Part shown: one piece after another, positions 25,254 to 34,377 of the stretch | How the letters are laid out: every line of letters begins with the position of its first letter | Numbering within the stretch: position 1 is the stretch's first letter | The notes under the pieces: model-generated | The model's input: the letters and a program-made list of their open reading frames with translations, nothing else | Databases searched by the model: none | What the model was told of the DNA's origin: nothing | Program-made: the position numbers and the translations under genes | Assembly (NCBI RefSeq): GCF_030294945.1 | Contig: NZ_AP018448.1 | Coordinates: 868,001 to 932,000, forward strand | From: Streptomyces graminofaciens | GTDB taxonomy: Bacteria; Actinomycetota; Actinomycetes; Streptomycetales; Streptomycetaceae | Length of the DNA stretch: 64,000 nt | Direction: 5' to 3'

Positions 25254-26328
25254 AGTCGAGGCCGTCCGCCTCCGCGAGGTAGATGCGCTGGCGGACATGC
25301 CGGTCGTGGAGGCGGAGCAGGCCGCGCGGCCCTTCGTAGGAGACGGTCTCAGCGGTGGCCGAGATCGCCGAGACGTCCACGGTCCGGGCCCGTTCTATGA
25401 GCGAGGCGAGCAGCAGCACGCCCTCGTAGCAGGATTCGCCAAGGCTGCCGGGGGCTGGAGCGTCGACGCCGAAGCGGTCGGCGTACTGACCGTGGAAGTC
25501 CAGGGTGTCCTGGTTGGCCAGTGAGGCGAAGAATCCGGCCGTGCTGTAAAGGTCGCCGGTCGCCTCCGGCCCGCTGGCCATCAGCATGTTCTCGTCCATC
25601 AGGGTGCTCAGCCTGAGGCACCGCTGGTCGAGGCCGAAGGCGGCGAAGGCGCGGTTGAAGCGGACCGCGTCACTGCCGACCAGGAGCATCAGCACACCGT
25701 CCGCGTCCGCGTGCTCGATGCGCCGCAGCACGTCACGGAAGTCCTCGGCGCCCAGCGGCAGGTACGCCTCGCCGCAGACCCGTCCGCCCCGGAACGCGCG
25801 GGCGTAGCGGCGGGCGGCCCGGGCGGTGCGCCGGGGCCAGACGTAGTTGTTGCCGACGACGAACCACCGGCGCACCCGCCGCGTCTCGGCGAGCAGCCGC
25901 ATGGCGGGCAGCAGCTGCCAGTCGGGCGTCTCGCTGGTCATGAAGACGCCGTCGGTCCGTTCCCCGCCCTCATAGAGAGCGGTGTAGACGTACGGCACCA
26001 GGTGAGCGATGCGCGGCGCCACCGCCTGCCGGACCGAGGAGATATGCCAGCCGGTGACGCCGTGCACCGCGCCGGTCGCCACCAGGGCCTCGACCTCCTC
26101 GGCGACCTTCTGCGGTTCGGCGCCGCCGTCGACCTCCAGCAGCTTCAGCTCCTTGCCCAGTACCCCGCCGGCCTTGTTGATCTCCTCGGCGGCCAGCCGC
26201 GCGCACGCCTCGCAGGCGGGACCGAAGATCCCGGCAGGCCCCTGCATCGGGTACACGAGCGCGACGTTCAGGGACGAATCGTCGGCCGTGAACCACTCGG
26301 GGGTGTGGAGGCTGAGCGGCCGGCGCAT
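25210..26328 (-). CDS. AmiC/UrtA-like ligand-binding protein without a signal peptide
   Basis: This is a 372-residue type I periplasmic-binding-fold protein of the amide/urea branch: LNVALVYPMQGPAGIFGPAC, AAEEINKAGGVLGKELKLL, the GVTGWHISSVRQAVAPRIA loop and VPYVYTALYEGGERTDGVF. Unlike UrtA it has no signal peptide, and the residues before MRRPLSLHTPEWF contain no hydrophobic stretch, so it should be cytoplasmic. That resembles AmiC, which senses amides inside the cell. Its 3' end overlaps marR, and it faces the urt operon. Role as an intracellular amide sensor is inferred. Confidence 0.72.
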   Translation of the reverse strand: MRRPLSLHTPEWFTADDSSLNVALVYPMQGPAGIFGPACEACARLAAEEINKAGGVLGKELKLLEVDGGAEPQKVAEEVEALVATGAVHGVTGWHISSVRQAVAPRIAHLVPYVYTALYEGGERTDGVFMTSETPDWQLLPAMRLLAETRRVRRWFVVGNNYVWPRRTARAARRYARAFRGGRVCGEAYLPLGAEDFRDVLRRIEHADADGVLMLLVGSDAVRFNRAFAAFGLDQRCLRLSTLMDENMLMASGPEATGDLYSTAGFFASLANQDTLDFHGQYADRFGVDAPAPGSLGESCYEGVLLLASLIERARTVDVSAISATAETVSYEGPRGLLRLHDRHVRQRIYLAEADGLDFNVLAQLRAPHDLS

Positions 26329-26510
26329 TGCCACATGATTGCCCGACGACGATCCGTACCCAAGCACCGGCAGGGATCGAGACCGATTTGTAGGGATGAG
26401 GGGGCAGGTCCGCAGCTCGACAAGGGGCGCGGGGCGGCATCCGCGGATCGGACGTGTCAGGCAGGACAAGCCCCGCGCCCGCGTCACAGTGTCGCGCAGC
26501 GCCCACTCTT

Positions 26511-26535
26511 CTTGCAATAGATCTGCTATTGCAAG
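26511..26535. promoter_or_regulatory. Perfect inverted repeat CTTGCAATAG-n5-CTATTGCAAG
   Basis: Ten-base arms at 26511-26520 and 26526-26535 are perfectly complementary. The sequence is AT-rich for this genome and has the size of a dimeric repressor site. A related repeat lies at 26758. The regulator is not identified. Confidence 0.55.
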
Positions 26536-26570
26536 TTACATGTAATAGGGGCGGGCGGCGGGCGACTGCC

Positions 26571-26708
26571 TCACTCGCCGCCCTCCAGGCCCCCCTCCGT
26601 CTCCAGGTACACCTGCCGCAGCCCCTCCAGCACCGCCGGTTCGGGCTTCCCCCACAGGCCCCGCGACTCCGCCTCCAACAGCCGCCCGGCAATGCCGTGC
26701 AGGACCCA
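26571..26708 (-). pseudogene. C-terminal fragment of a CobN-like cobaltochelatase subunit
   Basis: The minus strand reads WVLHGIAGRLLEAESRGLWG then KPEPAVLEGLRQVYLETEGG, the usual end of CobN/magnesium-chelatase H-type subunits. Only about 45 residues exist, whereas the family has over 1000. No other cobalamin gene is present. It lies between two copies of the TATTGC inverted repeat. Confidence 0.5.
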
Positions 26709-26757
26709 GAGGCGGCGGTGACCTGCACCTCCGTTCGGGCACCCATCACCCACCCTT

Positions 26758-26778
26758 TATTGCATACTACTCGCAATA
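26758..26778. promoter_or_regulatory. Inverted repeat TATTGC-n9-GCAATA before the tsaD-like gene
   Basis: Half-sites TATTGC (26758-26763) and GCAATA (26773-26778) match the core of the palindrome at 26511. It lies about 30 bases before the start of the tsaD-like gene, so it could be its operator. Confidence 0.45.
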
Positions 26779-26805
26779 GCTTATTTAGTGCAGGAAGGGG
26801 TTGGT

Positions 26806-27867
26806 GTGGGCTCTCCGATCGTGCTGGGCATCGAGTCGTCCTGTGACGAGACCGGCGCGGGGCTTGGTCCGGGACGGGCGGCTGCTGGGCCATGCGGTGG
26901 CGTCGAGCATGGACGAGCACGTCCGCTTCGGCGGCGTCGTGCCCGAGATCGCCCCCCGCGCGCACGTGCACGCCGTACGGCCGGTGATCCAGCGGGCTCT
27001 GGACGACGCCGGGCTGCGCCTGGCCGACGTCGGCGCGGTCGCGGCGACCACCGGGCCGGGCCTGGCGGGGGCGCCCCAGGTGGGGTTGGCCGGGGCGAAG
27101 ACCGTCGCGTACGCGCTCGGGGTCCCGCTGTACGGCGTCCACCACCTCGCCGGTCATGTCGCCGCCGACACCCTGGAGCACGGTCCGCTGCCCGCCCCTG
27201 CATGGTGCTGATCGTCTCCGGCGGCCACACCTCTCTCCTCCTCGTCCGTGACCTCGCCCGTGACCCGATCGCCCATCTCGGCGACACCCTCGACGACGCG
27301 GCCGGGGAGTGCTTCGACAAGGTCGCGCGGGTCTTCGGGCTGCCGTATCCCGGCGGTCCGGCCATCGACCGGGCGGCCCGCGCGGGCGATCCGCGCGCGG
27401 TCCCCTTCCCCCGCCCGCTGACCGGCTCGCCCGATCAGCGGTACGCCTTCTCCTTCTCCGGACTGAAGACCGCCGCCGCGCGCTGGGCCGAGGGACACAC
27501 CGGCCGCGAGCTTCCGGTCGCCGACGGCGCGGCCTCGCTCCAGGAGGCGGTCGCCGACGTACTCACCCGCAAGGCAGTGGCGGCCTGCGTCGAGCACGGG
27601 GTCGGCACACTGGTTGTGGTCGGCGGGGTCGCCGCGAACTCCCGGGTGCGGTCGCTCGCCGAGGAACGCTGCCGGGAGGCGGGCGTCGAGCTGCGCGTGC
27701 CGCCGCTGTCGCTGTGCACGGACAACGGCGCGATGATCGCCGCCGTCGGCGACCTCCTCGTACGCGCCGGGACGCAGCCCGCCCCGCTGGACCTGTCCAT
27801 CGACCCGTCGGCGCCCCTGGAGTACGCCACCCTGCACCCGGCGGCCTCCCTGGCGGGTGCGGCCTGA
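26806..27867 (+). pseudogene. TsaD-like tRNA threonylcarbamoyladenosine transferase, two frameshifts
   Basis: The sequence spells a full TsaD-type protein only if the frame changes twice. [16 protein letters not shown] is in frame 1. [20 protein letters not shown] to [17 protein letters not shown] is in frame 2 after an extra T near 26868. [20 protein letters not shown] to the end is back in frame 1 after a lost C near 27203. The metal-binding HHLAGH, SGGHTSL and [10 protein letters not shown] motifs are present. The frame stays open throughout, so an automatic translation would give a protein scrambled for about 110 residues. GTG 26806 has GGAAGGGG upstream. Confidence 0.75.
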
Positions 27868-28333
27868 TGGGCATCCGGGTCTTCCAGGGCACCGATCTCC
27901 TCGCCCACGTTGTCTTTGCGTCGTGCCCCTGAGAGCTGGCCAACCGCAAGGCGTAGGCCTCCCGCGGCGAGGCCGCCTCCGCGGGCCGGGACGGCGGCAC
28001 GCCGCTCGAGCCGGCTGGTACTCCTCGGGGCCGCGGCGCGCGCAGCCGCGGCCCCGCTGCCCGTACGGTCAGCGCGACCACGGCCCTGCTGCTCCTCAGG
28101 GAGGCGCACGGTGAGCTGGACACCGGCCCCAGGCCGTCCGCGGCCTTCCTGGACGCCTCCGGCATGGGGGCCCCGACCGCGGCGTACACCGCCGCCGAGG
28201 CCCATATGCCCTCTGCCGCCCAGCAGTTCGCAGCCCTGGCCGAACAGACCGCAGCCCGCCTTGTCCGCGGCCGCGGGCGGGGAGTTGTCGCCGGCGCAGT
28301 GCGTGCTGTACGCGGGCGTTGCCGGGCCCTGCG
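27868..28333. other. Region without a supported gene; possible decayed coding sequence
   Basis: One plus-strand frame (about 28068-28260) reads TALLLLREAHGELDTGPRPS then AAFLDASGMGAPTAAYTAAE and continues helical, which looks protein-like. It has an upstream stop and no credible start. I cannot assign a family. Confidence 0.35.
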
Positions 28334-30133
28334 CTAGAAGGTCAGGTTCCAGGCGTCGATCTTGCCTGTGTCGGAGGCGGCGTTGTCGTTGACGCGCAGC
28401 TTCCAGGTGCCGTTCGCGACCTCCGAGGAGGCGTTCACGGTGTAGGTCTGGGCGATGTTGTCGGCGCTGCCGCCGGTGTGGTTGTGCAGCGTGTAGACGG
28501 TGCCGTCCGGCGCCACCAGGTCGACCTTGAGGTCACCGATGTAGGTGTGCTTGATGTCCACACCCACCTTGAGCGTGGCCGGGGCGTTGCCGGTCACGCC
28601 GGTGACAGCGATCGGGCTCTCCACGGTCGCGTTGTCGTTGATGGTGAAGTCCGCGAGGTTCTCGAAGTACGTGCCGGGCGGCGGGGTGGTCCCGACGGCC
28701 CTGAGAGCGTCGGTCTGTCCCTCGCCGAAGAACGAGTTGTTGGCCGTCGTGCCCGTGCAGCGGCTGTCCGAGGGGCAGGCGATGTCGTTGGCCTGGGCGG
28801 CCAGCTTGGCGCGGATCTCCGCCGGAGTGATGCCCGGGTTGGCGCTGGCGATGAGTGCCGCCACGCCGACCACGTGCGGGGTGGCCATCGAGGTGCCGCT
28901 CTTGCTGCCGTAGCCACCGCCGGGGACGGTGGAGTACACGCTGCTGCCCGGCGCCGCGACGTCGATGACGCCCTGCCCGTAGTTGGAGAACGAGGCCTTG
29001 GTGACGCCCGTGCCGTTGGCCGCGACCGTGACCACGCCCGGCAGTTCGGTCGGGATGTCGAGGCAGGCGTTGGTGATGGTGCGGGTGACCGGCGTCGAGT
29101 CGTTCGGGCTCGCGGAGTCGGTCGTCTTGTGGGCGAGGTCGTAGTTCTCGTTGCCCGCGGCGGCGATCTGGAGGGAGCCCTTGCCCTCGGCGTACTCCTG
29201 GGCGCGCTTGACGCCCTCGATGATGGCGGCCTGGTCGATGTTGTCCGGGCAGTTGAACTGCCACGGGTCCGTGTAATAGCTGTTGTTGGTGACCTTGAAG
29301 CCGTGGTCACCGGCCCAGACGAAGCCGCAGATGGTGTTCTCGGCGAAGAAGAAGGCGTTGCCCGGCTCGGCGACCCGGACCGCGGCGATCTTCACCCCGG
29401 GTGCCACGCCGACGACGCCCTTACCGTTCTTGGCCGCGGCGATGGTGCCCGCTACGTGGGTGCCGTGCGTGTCGACGTCCCGCCAGGCGCCGGCACGGGT
29501 GTCGGGCTTGCCGTAGGCGCAGGAGACCGAGTCAGCCGCGTCGAAGTTGGGCGCCAGGTCCTGGTGCTGGTCATCCACACCGGTGTCCAGGACGCCGACC
29601 GTGACGGAGGCGGAGCCCGGGTTCACGGCCCAGGCCTGGTCGGCCTTGATCTGGCTCATGTCGGCGCGGACCGGTTCTCCGGCCGGGGTCGAGGCCTGGG
29701 CCGGATTTGCCGGGAGTGCCGGCGTGTAGGCGTCGGCCGGGACGTCCGAGGTGCGCGTGGCGCCGACCTGCTGCACGCCGGCGACGCCGCGCATGGTGGC
29801 GGCGAATGTGCTGGACGTCGAGTGGGCGACGATCACGCCGATGGCGTCGAAGTTCGAAAAGACGGTGCCGCCGTTGGCCTCGATCGCGGAGCGGACCGCC
29901 GAACTGTCACCGGGGGCGGTGATCACGAGGTAGGCACGCGTGCCGGCCACCCAGGCCGCACTCTGGGAAGCCGGCGTGGCGGCCGGAGCGTGGGCCTTGG
30001 CGGCCGGCGCGGTGGAGGGAACGACGGGGAGCGTGCCCGCGAGGGCGCCCGGGGCGCCGAACACGAGGGCGGCGCCGAGCGTGGCCGCCAGCACCAGCGT
30101 GCGTCTGGACCGGCTGGATATGTGGGGTATCAA
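28334..30133 (-). CDS. Secreted S8 serine peptidase with C-terminal P-domain
   Basis: The 599-residue preproenzyme starts at TTG 30133, eight bases after GGAGGA. A signal peptide (RRTLVLAATLGAALVFGAPG) is followed by an inhibitor-like propeptide to about residue 150. The catalytic triad is Asp in VGVLDTGVD, His in HGTHVAGTI and Ser in SGTSMATPHV, with AAAGNEN for the oxyanion Asn. The last 115 residues (FTINDNATVESPIAV ... GKIDAWNLTF) form a proprotein-convertase P-type jelly roll that stabilises the enzyme. It is an extracellular protease, probably for nutrient release. Confidence 0.9.
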   Translation of the reverse strand: MIPHISSRSRRTLVLAATLGAALVFGAPGALAGTLPVVPSTAPAAKAHAPAATPASQSAAWVAGTRAYLVITAPGDSSAVRSAIEANGGTVFSNFDAIGVIVAHSTSSTFAATMRGVAGVQQVGATRTSDVPADAYTPALPANPAQASTPAGEPVRADMSQIKADQAWAVNPGSASVTVGVLDTGVDDQHQDLAPNFDAADSVSCAYGKPDTRAGAWRDVDTHGTHVAGTIAAAKNGKGVVGVAPGVKIAAVRVAEPGNAFFFAENTICGFVWAGDHGFKVTNNSYYTDPWQFNCPDNIDQAAIIEGVKRAQEYAEGKGSLQIAAAGNENYDLAHKTTDSASPNDSTPVTRTITNACLDIPTELPGVVTVAANGTGVTKASFSNYGQGVIDVAAPGSSVYSTVPGGGYGSKSGTSMATPHVVGVAALIASANPGITPAEIRAKLAAQANDIACPSDSRCTGTTANNSFFGEGQTDALRAVGTTPPPGTYFENLADFTINDNATVESPIAVTGVTGNAPATLKVGVDIKHTYIGDLKVDLVAPDGTVYTLHNHTGGSADNIAQTYTVNASSEVANGTWKLRVNDNAASDTGKIDAWNLTF

Positions 30134-30287
30134 TGCGTCCTCCGAAGACGGCCCGACCGTGCTGATGGCACCGGCCGGGCCGTACGAAACGAGTGGTGGA
30201 TGCAAGATGTCAGACGGGTCCTCCTGTACGGAAGTACCTTTCCGTGCCGCGACGTTGTAGGGGCATGGCTGAAAATCCCCGCTGGGG

Positions 30288-30588
30288 GTGCCGGCGCGGT
30301 ACCGGATGGCCACCACCGAGAAGATGCACCGGGTGATCGCTCCCTCTGCGCGTATCGAGCAGACCCGGCGGCGGCTGGCCCGGCTGCGCGTTGAGGGTCT
30401 GGTCGACCGCATCACCCTGCCGCCCGCCGGACGGACCCGGGTGTGGTTCCCCACGGCGTACGGCGTGCAACTCGCCTCCCAGTGGCCCGAGATGCGCGGG
30501 CGGCGGCTCTCCAGGACCGTGTCCGATCCGACCGCCGTGCGGCTGAAGGCCGGCCACACGCTGACCATGACCGAGACCACGCTCGTCC
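30288..30588 (+). pseudogene. Replication-relaxation (Replic_Relax) family fragment
   Basis: The frame reads MPARYRMATTEKMHRVIAPS then ARIEQTRRRLARLRVEGLVD, RITLPPAGRTRVWFPTAYG and TAVRLKAGHTLTMTETTLV, a winged-helix opening found in plasmid and integrative-element Replic_Relax proteins. Similarity ends abruptly near 30588, where another gene fragment begins. It is 3'-truncated and indicates a former mobile element. Confidence 0.6.
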
Positions 30589-30777
30589 GGCGAGACGGTG
30601 GTCCCGGCCGACCTCCAACTGGCCGCCTTCGAGCGAGCGTTGTCCCCGAAAGAGCTGGTGCTGCTGCCCGGCGGCCACTTCGACGCCTACAAGGTGCACT
30701 TCGAGGAATCCAGCGGCGCCGCGCTGTCGTGGTTCCGCACGCACCTCGACCCGGTCGCGGTCTCAACCGGCTCGTGA
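30589..30777 (+). pseudogene. C-terminal fragment of an alpha/beta hydrolase
   Basis: In a new frame the sequence reads SPKELVLLPGGHFDAYKVHF then EESSGAALSWFRTHL and stops at 30777. GGHFDAY carries the catalytic His context of dienelactone-hydrolase-like alpha/beta hydrolases, and WFRTHL is their usual last helix. About 60 residues remain. It is fused by rearrangement to the preceding fragment. Confidence 0.55.
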
Positions 30778-31040
30778 AATGGAGGCGGTTCCGGCTGCTG
30801 CTGGAACCGCCTTTCCAGGCGGGTGACTGCCACCTCTCTCCCTCGCGGAGCGCTTCCGGAACATGGCGGCCACGTTCACCCGCCACTTGGCACGGTCGGC
30901 CATGACATCGGCGGTTGGCTGTAGTGCTTGGGGAGGTGCGGGTTGCGGTGCGGCGTCCGGGTCTCGGGGACAGAACAGCCGGCGTGCCGGCGACATGAAG
31001 CACGACGAGGCCATTGGCCGCGCCTAGATGCGGCGTCGGC

Positions 31041-32297
31041 TCAACTGTGCATGGACGCCGCGGGTCGCACGACGTACTGGCGCAGGTAGAGGTCTCGGTA
31101 GGTGACGGGGCCGCGGGGGCCGGGGACGCGGTCGATGTTGATGCCGGTTTCCGGCAGGCGCAGGAGCTTGAAGCCGTCGAGGAGGCGGGTGGTGGAGTTC
31201 CAGAAGACGCCTGAGCCACCGTAGGCGTCCATGAACTGGGCTGCGGTGTCCGGGTCGTGGGTGGCGATGGCGGCGGCCAGGCCGGAGGTCTCCTCGTTGG
31301 CGATCCGTGCGGCTTGAACAGGTCCGTCCGCCTCGTCGATCGTCACCGTTGCCGCATGCTCGGAGTCCAGAGACCACTCGTAACCGCGCGCGTGGGCGTG
31401 CGGCGGTAGCGATGCCGTAATACCCAGGTCTTCGAGGGTCTTCACAATGCCCGGCAGCAGCTTGTCGTGGACAGCCCGGTCGATGAGGAGCAGATTGAGC
31501 CGGTTGCAGACGCCCAGCCGGTCCAGGCTGCTGGTGACCAACTCGTGCACCAGCTTCTCGTCGGCGTCCCGGGCCACATAGAGCACACCGCCGCCGTCCG
31601 CGTGGGCCAGCGTGCGCACACCGTGCCGGGCGGCCTCTCGGCCGAGTTCTCGGGTGCTGTCGCCGCTGCCGCGCAGGATGACCAGGGGGACGGTCTCGGG
31701 CAGCGACACCAGCGCGTATGCCGCGGCTCGGTCCTCGCTCGGCACCAGCTGGATGGCGTCCGGGTTCAGTCCCGCGTCGGCGAGAGAGGGCGTGATCACG
31801 TGAGTGATCAAGGCCTGGGAGGAGCGCAGGGCCGCCGAACCGGTGCGCAGTACCCCGCCGTTGCGGGACTTGAGGAACTGGGAGGCGACGTCGAGTGTCA
31901 CATTCGGGCGCGCCTCGAAGTTCGCGCCGATGACACCCACCGGGCGGCGGCGCTCCAGCAGGACCAGGCCGTCGGGACGCTCCTCGAGGACGGTGTCCCG
32001 CGGCTCGTGCGGCACGTCCGCCAGCGTGCGCAACGCCGCGGCCATGTCCCCCAGCCGCGGGCCGGTCAGCCGCAGGCGATCCTGCAGTGCCGCCGACATC
32101 CCGCTCGAGGCGGCCGATCGCAGGTCCTCCTGATTCGCCGCTGTCAGCACGTCGCCTGCCGTGTGCAGCCGCTGCGCCATGGCCCGCAGCGCGGTGTCGA
32201 TCTCCACGTCCGACGCCCGGGCCAAGGCCGCCGAGCCCTGCGTCGCCCGGACGGCGCAGGCGTGAACCGCCTCTTGGACGGAGCGGGGCACGCTCAT
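31041..32297 (-). CDS. Divergent ProA-like glutamate-5-semialdehyde dehydrogenase
   Basis: The 418-residue NADP-dependent aldehyde dehydrogenase has the ProA pattern: VGVIGANFEARPNVTLDVAS for cofactor binding, the catalytic Cys in LDRLGVCNRLNLLLID, and EWSLDSEHAATVTIDEADGP. In proline synthesis ProA reduces gamma-glutamyl phosphate. This copy departs from the usual end (GPVTYRDLYLRQYVVRPAAS), and no proB is near, so it may be a paralogue with a special role. ATG 32297 has AGGA before it; GTG 32312 is an alternative. A palindromic operator lies about 100 bases upstream. Confidence 0.75.
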   Translation of the reverse strand: MSVPRSVQEAVHACAVRATQGSAALARASDVEIDTALRAMAQRLHTAGDVLTAANQEDLRSAASSGMSAALQDRLRLTGPRLGDMAAALRTLADVPHEPRDTVLEERPDGLVLLERRRPVGVIGANFEARPNVTLDVASQFLKSRNGGVLRTGSAALRSSQALITHVITPSLADAGLNPDAIQLVPSEDRAAAYALVSLPETVPLVILRGSGDSTRELGREAARHGVRTLAHADGGGVLYVARDADEKLVHELVTSSLDRLGVCNRLNLLLIDRAVHDKLLPGIVKTLEDLGITASLPPHAHARGYEWSLDSEHAATVTIDEADGPVQAARIANEETSGLAAAIATHDPDTAAQFMDAYGGSGVFWNSTTRLLDGFKLLRLPETGINIDRVPGPRGPVTYRDLYLRQYVVRPAASMHS

Positions 32298-32396
32298 CTC
32301 GTTCCTGTTCACATCGGTCCCCTTCACGGTCCAAGCGCAATACGCGACAAACGAGCGACAGGAGGATCGTTCAACAATCCTCACGCAGACCACTGT

Positions 32397-32410
32397 AAAC
32401 CGCTCGGTTT
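32397..32410. promoter_or_regulatory. Palindrome AAACCG-CT-CGGTTT upstream of the proA-like gene
   Basis: This perfect 14-bp palindrome lies about 100 bases before the proA-like start. The same AAACCG-N2-CGGTTT pattern occurs at 52039-52052 and, with one mismatch, at 52064-52077 beside a TetR remnant. It has the form of a TetR operator. Confidence 0.5.
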
Positions 32411-32529
32411 CCTCATGGCAAGGGCGGAAGGAATCAGTGAGGGTGCACCGTCAGGAAGTGACCACCGGCTTGGGCGTGACCCCGTTCTCGCTGTCCTCCG
32501 CAGGTGAAAGGACCGCGGCGGCGCTCGTG

Positions 32530-33075
32530 GCCTGGATCGTCCTGGAGGACGAGGCCGGATTCGCGATGACGCCGCCCGCCCCCACCCGGGGCCGGCGCGG
32601 GCAGACTCCCGTGGTGAGAGCGCGGGGACGCTCCCGGCGGCGGATCTCCGTCGCCGCGCCGTGCTGCTACCGGCCCGGCGACGGGTTCGGCTGATCTACC
32701 GGCCCCGCTTCCACTCGCCCCTCAAAGGAGCACGCAAGAGTTTCGCCTGGCAGGACTACCGCAACCTCCTGGTCCGCGCGCACCTGCAACTCGGCGCCCC
32801 GATCGTTGTCGTCCGGGACGATTTGAACACCCATCGTGCCGCCGGGATGAGGAAGTACGCAGTCGACCACGACTGACCCACCATCGTCCAACTTCCGTCC
32901 TGCAGCCCGGACTTGAACCCGGTGGAAGGTGTCTGGTCCCTGTTACGGCGCGGGTGGATGGCCAACACCGCATTCAGCGATCCCGACCACCTCGCCCGTA
33001 CCATCCGCCGAGGCCTCGCCCACATCCAGCGCCATCCCGAACTCATCGACGACTGCCTCACCGAAACTGGTCCGA
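32530..33075 (+). pseudogene. IS630-family transposase remnant
   Basis: Coding-like pieces match the C-terminal DDE half of IS630 transposases. LVAWIVLEDEAGFAMTPPAP is followed by a frame change near 32685, then DYRNLLVRAHLQLGAPIVVV and RDDLNTHRAAGMRKYAVDHD. A TGA (32874-32876) replaces the expected Trp, then TIVQLPSCSPDLNPVEGVWS and WMANTAFSDPDHLARTIRRG follow. The N-terminal half is missing. It is inactive. Confidence 0.72.
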
Positions 33076-33195
33076 CCCTTGCCTCAGACGCCCGAAGACA
33101 ATCCGAAAAGGTCAGTAGTGGTTCTTCAGGCCAGGCGGGGAGCGGGACCGACAAGGCACTGGACAGGACGTCCGACTGCGTACACGATCGTGCTC

Positions 33196-33969
33196 ATGAC
33201 ACCCGAGGAGGCCATTGTCGCCACTGCCGACCGGATCGCGGTGCTGCTGGAGGCGGGAGCCGACCCGCGGACGCCGTTGCCTGGCGCGGAGTGGACGGTG
33301 GGGGAGGCGGCGGCGCACCTCGCGCTGGCAGGGAAGCTGATGGCGGACATCGGGGCGGGCGAGGACCGTCCGTACGGCGATGGGACGCCGAGCGGTCTCG
33401 CGGCGGCCAACCGTGCGGCTCTGGCCGTCTTCCCGCAGCGGGATCCGGCGGTCCTCGGCGCGGAGATCGCGGACAGGGCCCGGGCCTTCGTCGCGGCCGC
33501 GGCCGGTTGCAGTCCGCGGGAGGCGGTGCTGACGCCGATGGGGCCGATGGACAGGGCCACCCTGGGCTCGTACCTGCTCACGCACCTGCTCGGGCACGGA
33601 TACGACATCGCGGTCGCGCTGCGCGGGCCGCACATGGTCGACCGGGAAGTGGTCGCGTTCACCCTGCCCTTCATACGACTGGCCATGCCGCGTGTAGTGA
33701 ACCCCGGCGCGGCCGGCCACCATGCGTGCTATCTGTTGCGGATCGGCCGCGACCGCTTCGCCGTCACCTTCGCGGACGGCGTGCCCACGGTCACCGACAC
33801 CCCGCCCAGGCGCCCCGATTGCACGATAGCCATCGACCCCGTCGCCTTCCTCCTCCTCGCCCTGGGCCGCTGGACCGCCCCCACCGTCATGGCCCGCGCC
33901 AAGGTCGTCGTCTGGGGCCGCAAACCGTGGCTGGGCCTGCGCTTCCCGATGCTCTTCACAGCGCCGTAG
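33196..33969 (+). CDS. Mycothiol-type maleylpyruvate isomerase/DinB-fold protein with SCP2-like domain
   Basis: The 257-residue protein has an N-terminal four-helix DinB/MDMPI bundle (about residues 1-150). EWTVGEAAAHLAL carries the first metal-site His, and LTHLLGHGYDIAVAL the HxxxH pair. A C-terminal SCP2-like domain (VAFTLPFIRLAMPRVV onward) follows. Family members are mycothiol-dependent isomerases or transferases, consistent with an actinobacterium. The ATG at 33196 lacks a clear ribosome-binding site. Its end overlaps the opposite-strand ferredoxin fragment by 14 bases. The substrate is unknown. Confidence 0.78.
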   Translation: MTPEEAIVATADRIAVLLEAGADPRTPLPGAEWTVGEAAAHLALAGKLMADIGAGEDRPYGDGTPSGLAAANRAALAVFPQRDPAVLGAEIADRARAFVAAAAGCSPREAVLTPMGPMDRATLGSYLLTHLLGHGYDIAVALRGPHMVDREVVAFTLPFIRLAMPRVVNPGAAGHHACYLLRIGRDRFAVTFADGVPTVTDTPPRRPDCTIAIDPVAFLLLALGRWTAPTVMARAKVVVWGRKPWLGLRFPMLFTAP

Positions 33970-34352
33970 AGAGCGAGCAGATTGCCACCGGACGGCCTCG
34001 CAGAGGTCTCAGGGTCCTCACAAGGTCGAGGGTCAGGCGGTCGCCGCAGGAGCGGGACACGCACAGGAACATGCAGTCTTTCGCGGCCCTCTGGTGATCG
34101 GCGAGGCGCGAGTCGCGGTGATCGGGACGGCCTTCCAGGACCGGGGTGAGGCACCTTCCGCACGTACCCTGCTCACAGGAGGCGAGCACCTCCGCCCCGG
34201 CCCTGCGTACCGCCTCCAGCACCGAGACGCCCAGGGTGACCGTGACCGTGCGTCCCGTGCGCCGCAGGTCGACCTCGAAGACGGTGTCCCGTACCGGTGC
34301 GGCCTGCTCGGCGGCGGTAGAACGCTCGGTGGGCAGCGCGTACAGCGGCCGG
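33956..34352 (-). pseudogene. 5'-truncated phthalate-dioxygenase-reductase-type ferredoxin domain
   Basis: The frame enters as LYALPTERSTAAEQAAPVRD then VFEVDLRRTGRTVTVTLGVS, and continues to VLEAVRRAGAEVLASCEQGT and CGRCLTPVLEG, with the [2Fe-2S] ligands C-x4-C-x2-C and the distal Cys in KDCMFLCVSRS. This is the C-terminal plant-type ferredoxin domain of vanillate demethylase/PDR reductases. The FMN and NAD domains are missing. It is cut at about 34352, next to another truncated gene on the opposite strand. Confidence 0.72.
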
Positions 34353-34377
34353 ACGACACAGGGCGGCTTCCAGGGCG

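Noticed and set aside
26788..27867. Intact 359-residue TsaD
   Set aside because: The middle third of the open frame is not TsaD sequence; the correct residues are in another frame between two indels.
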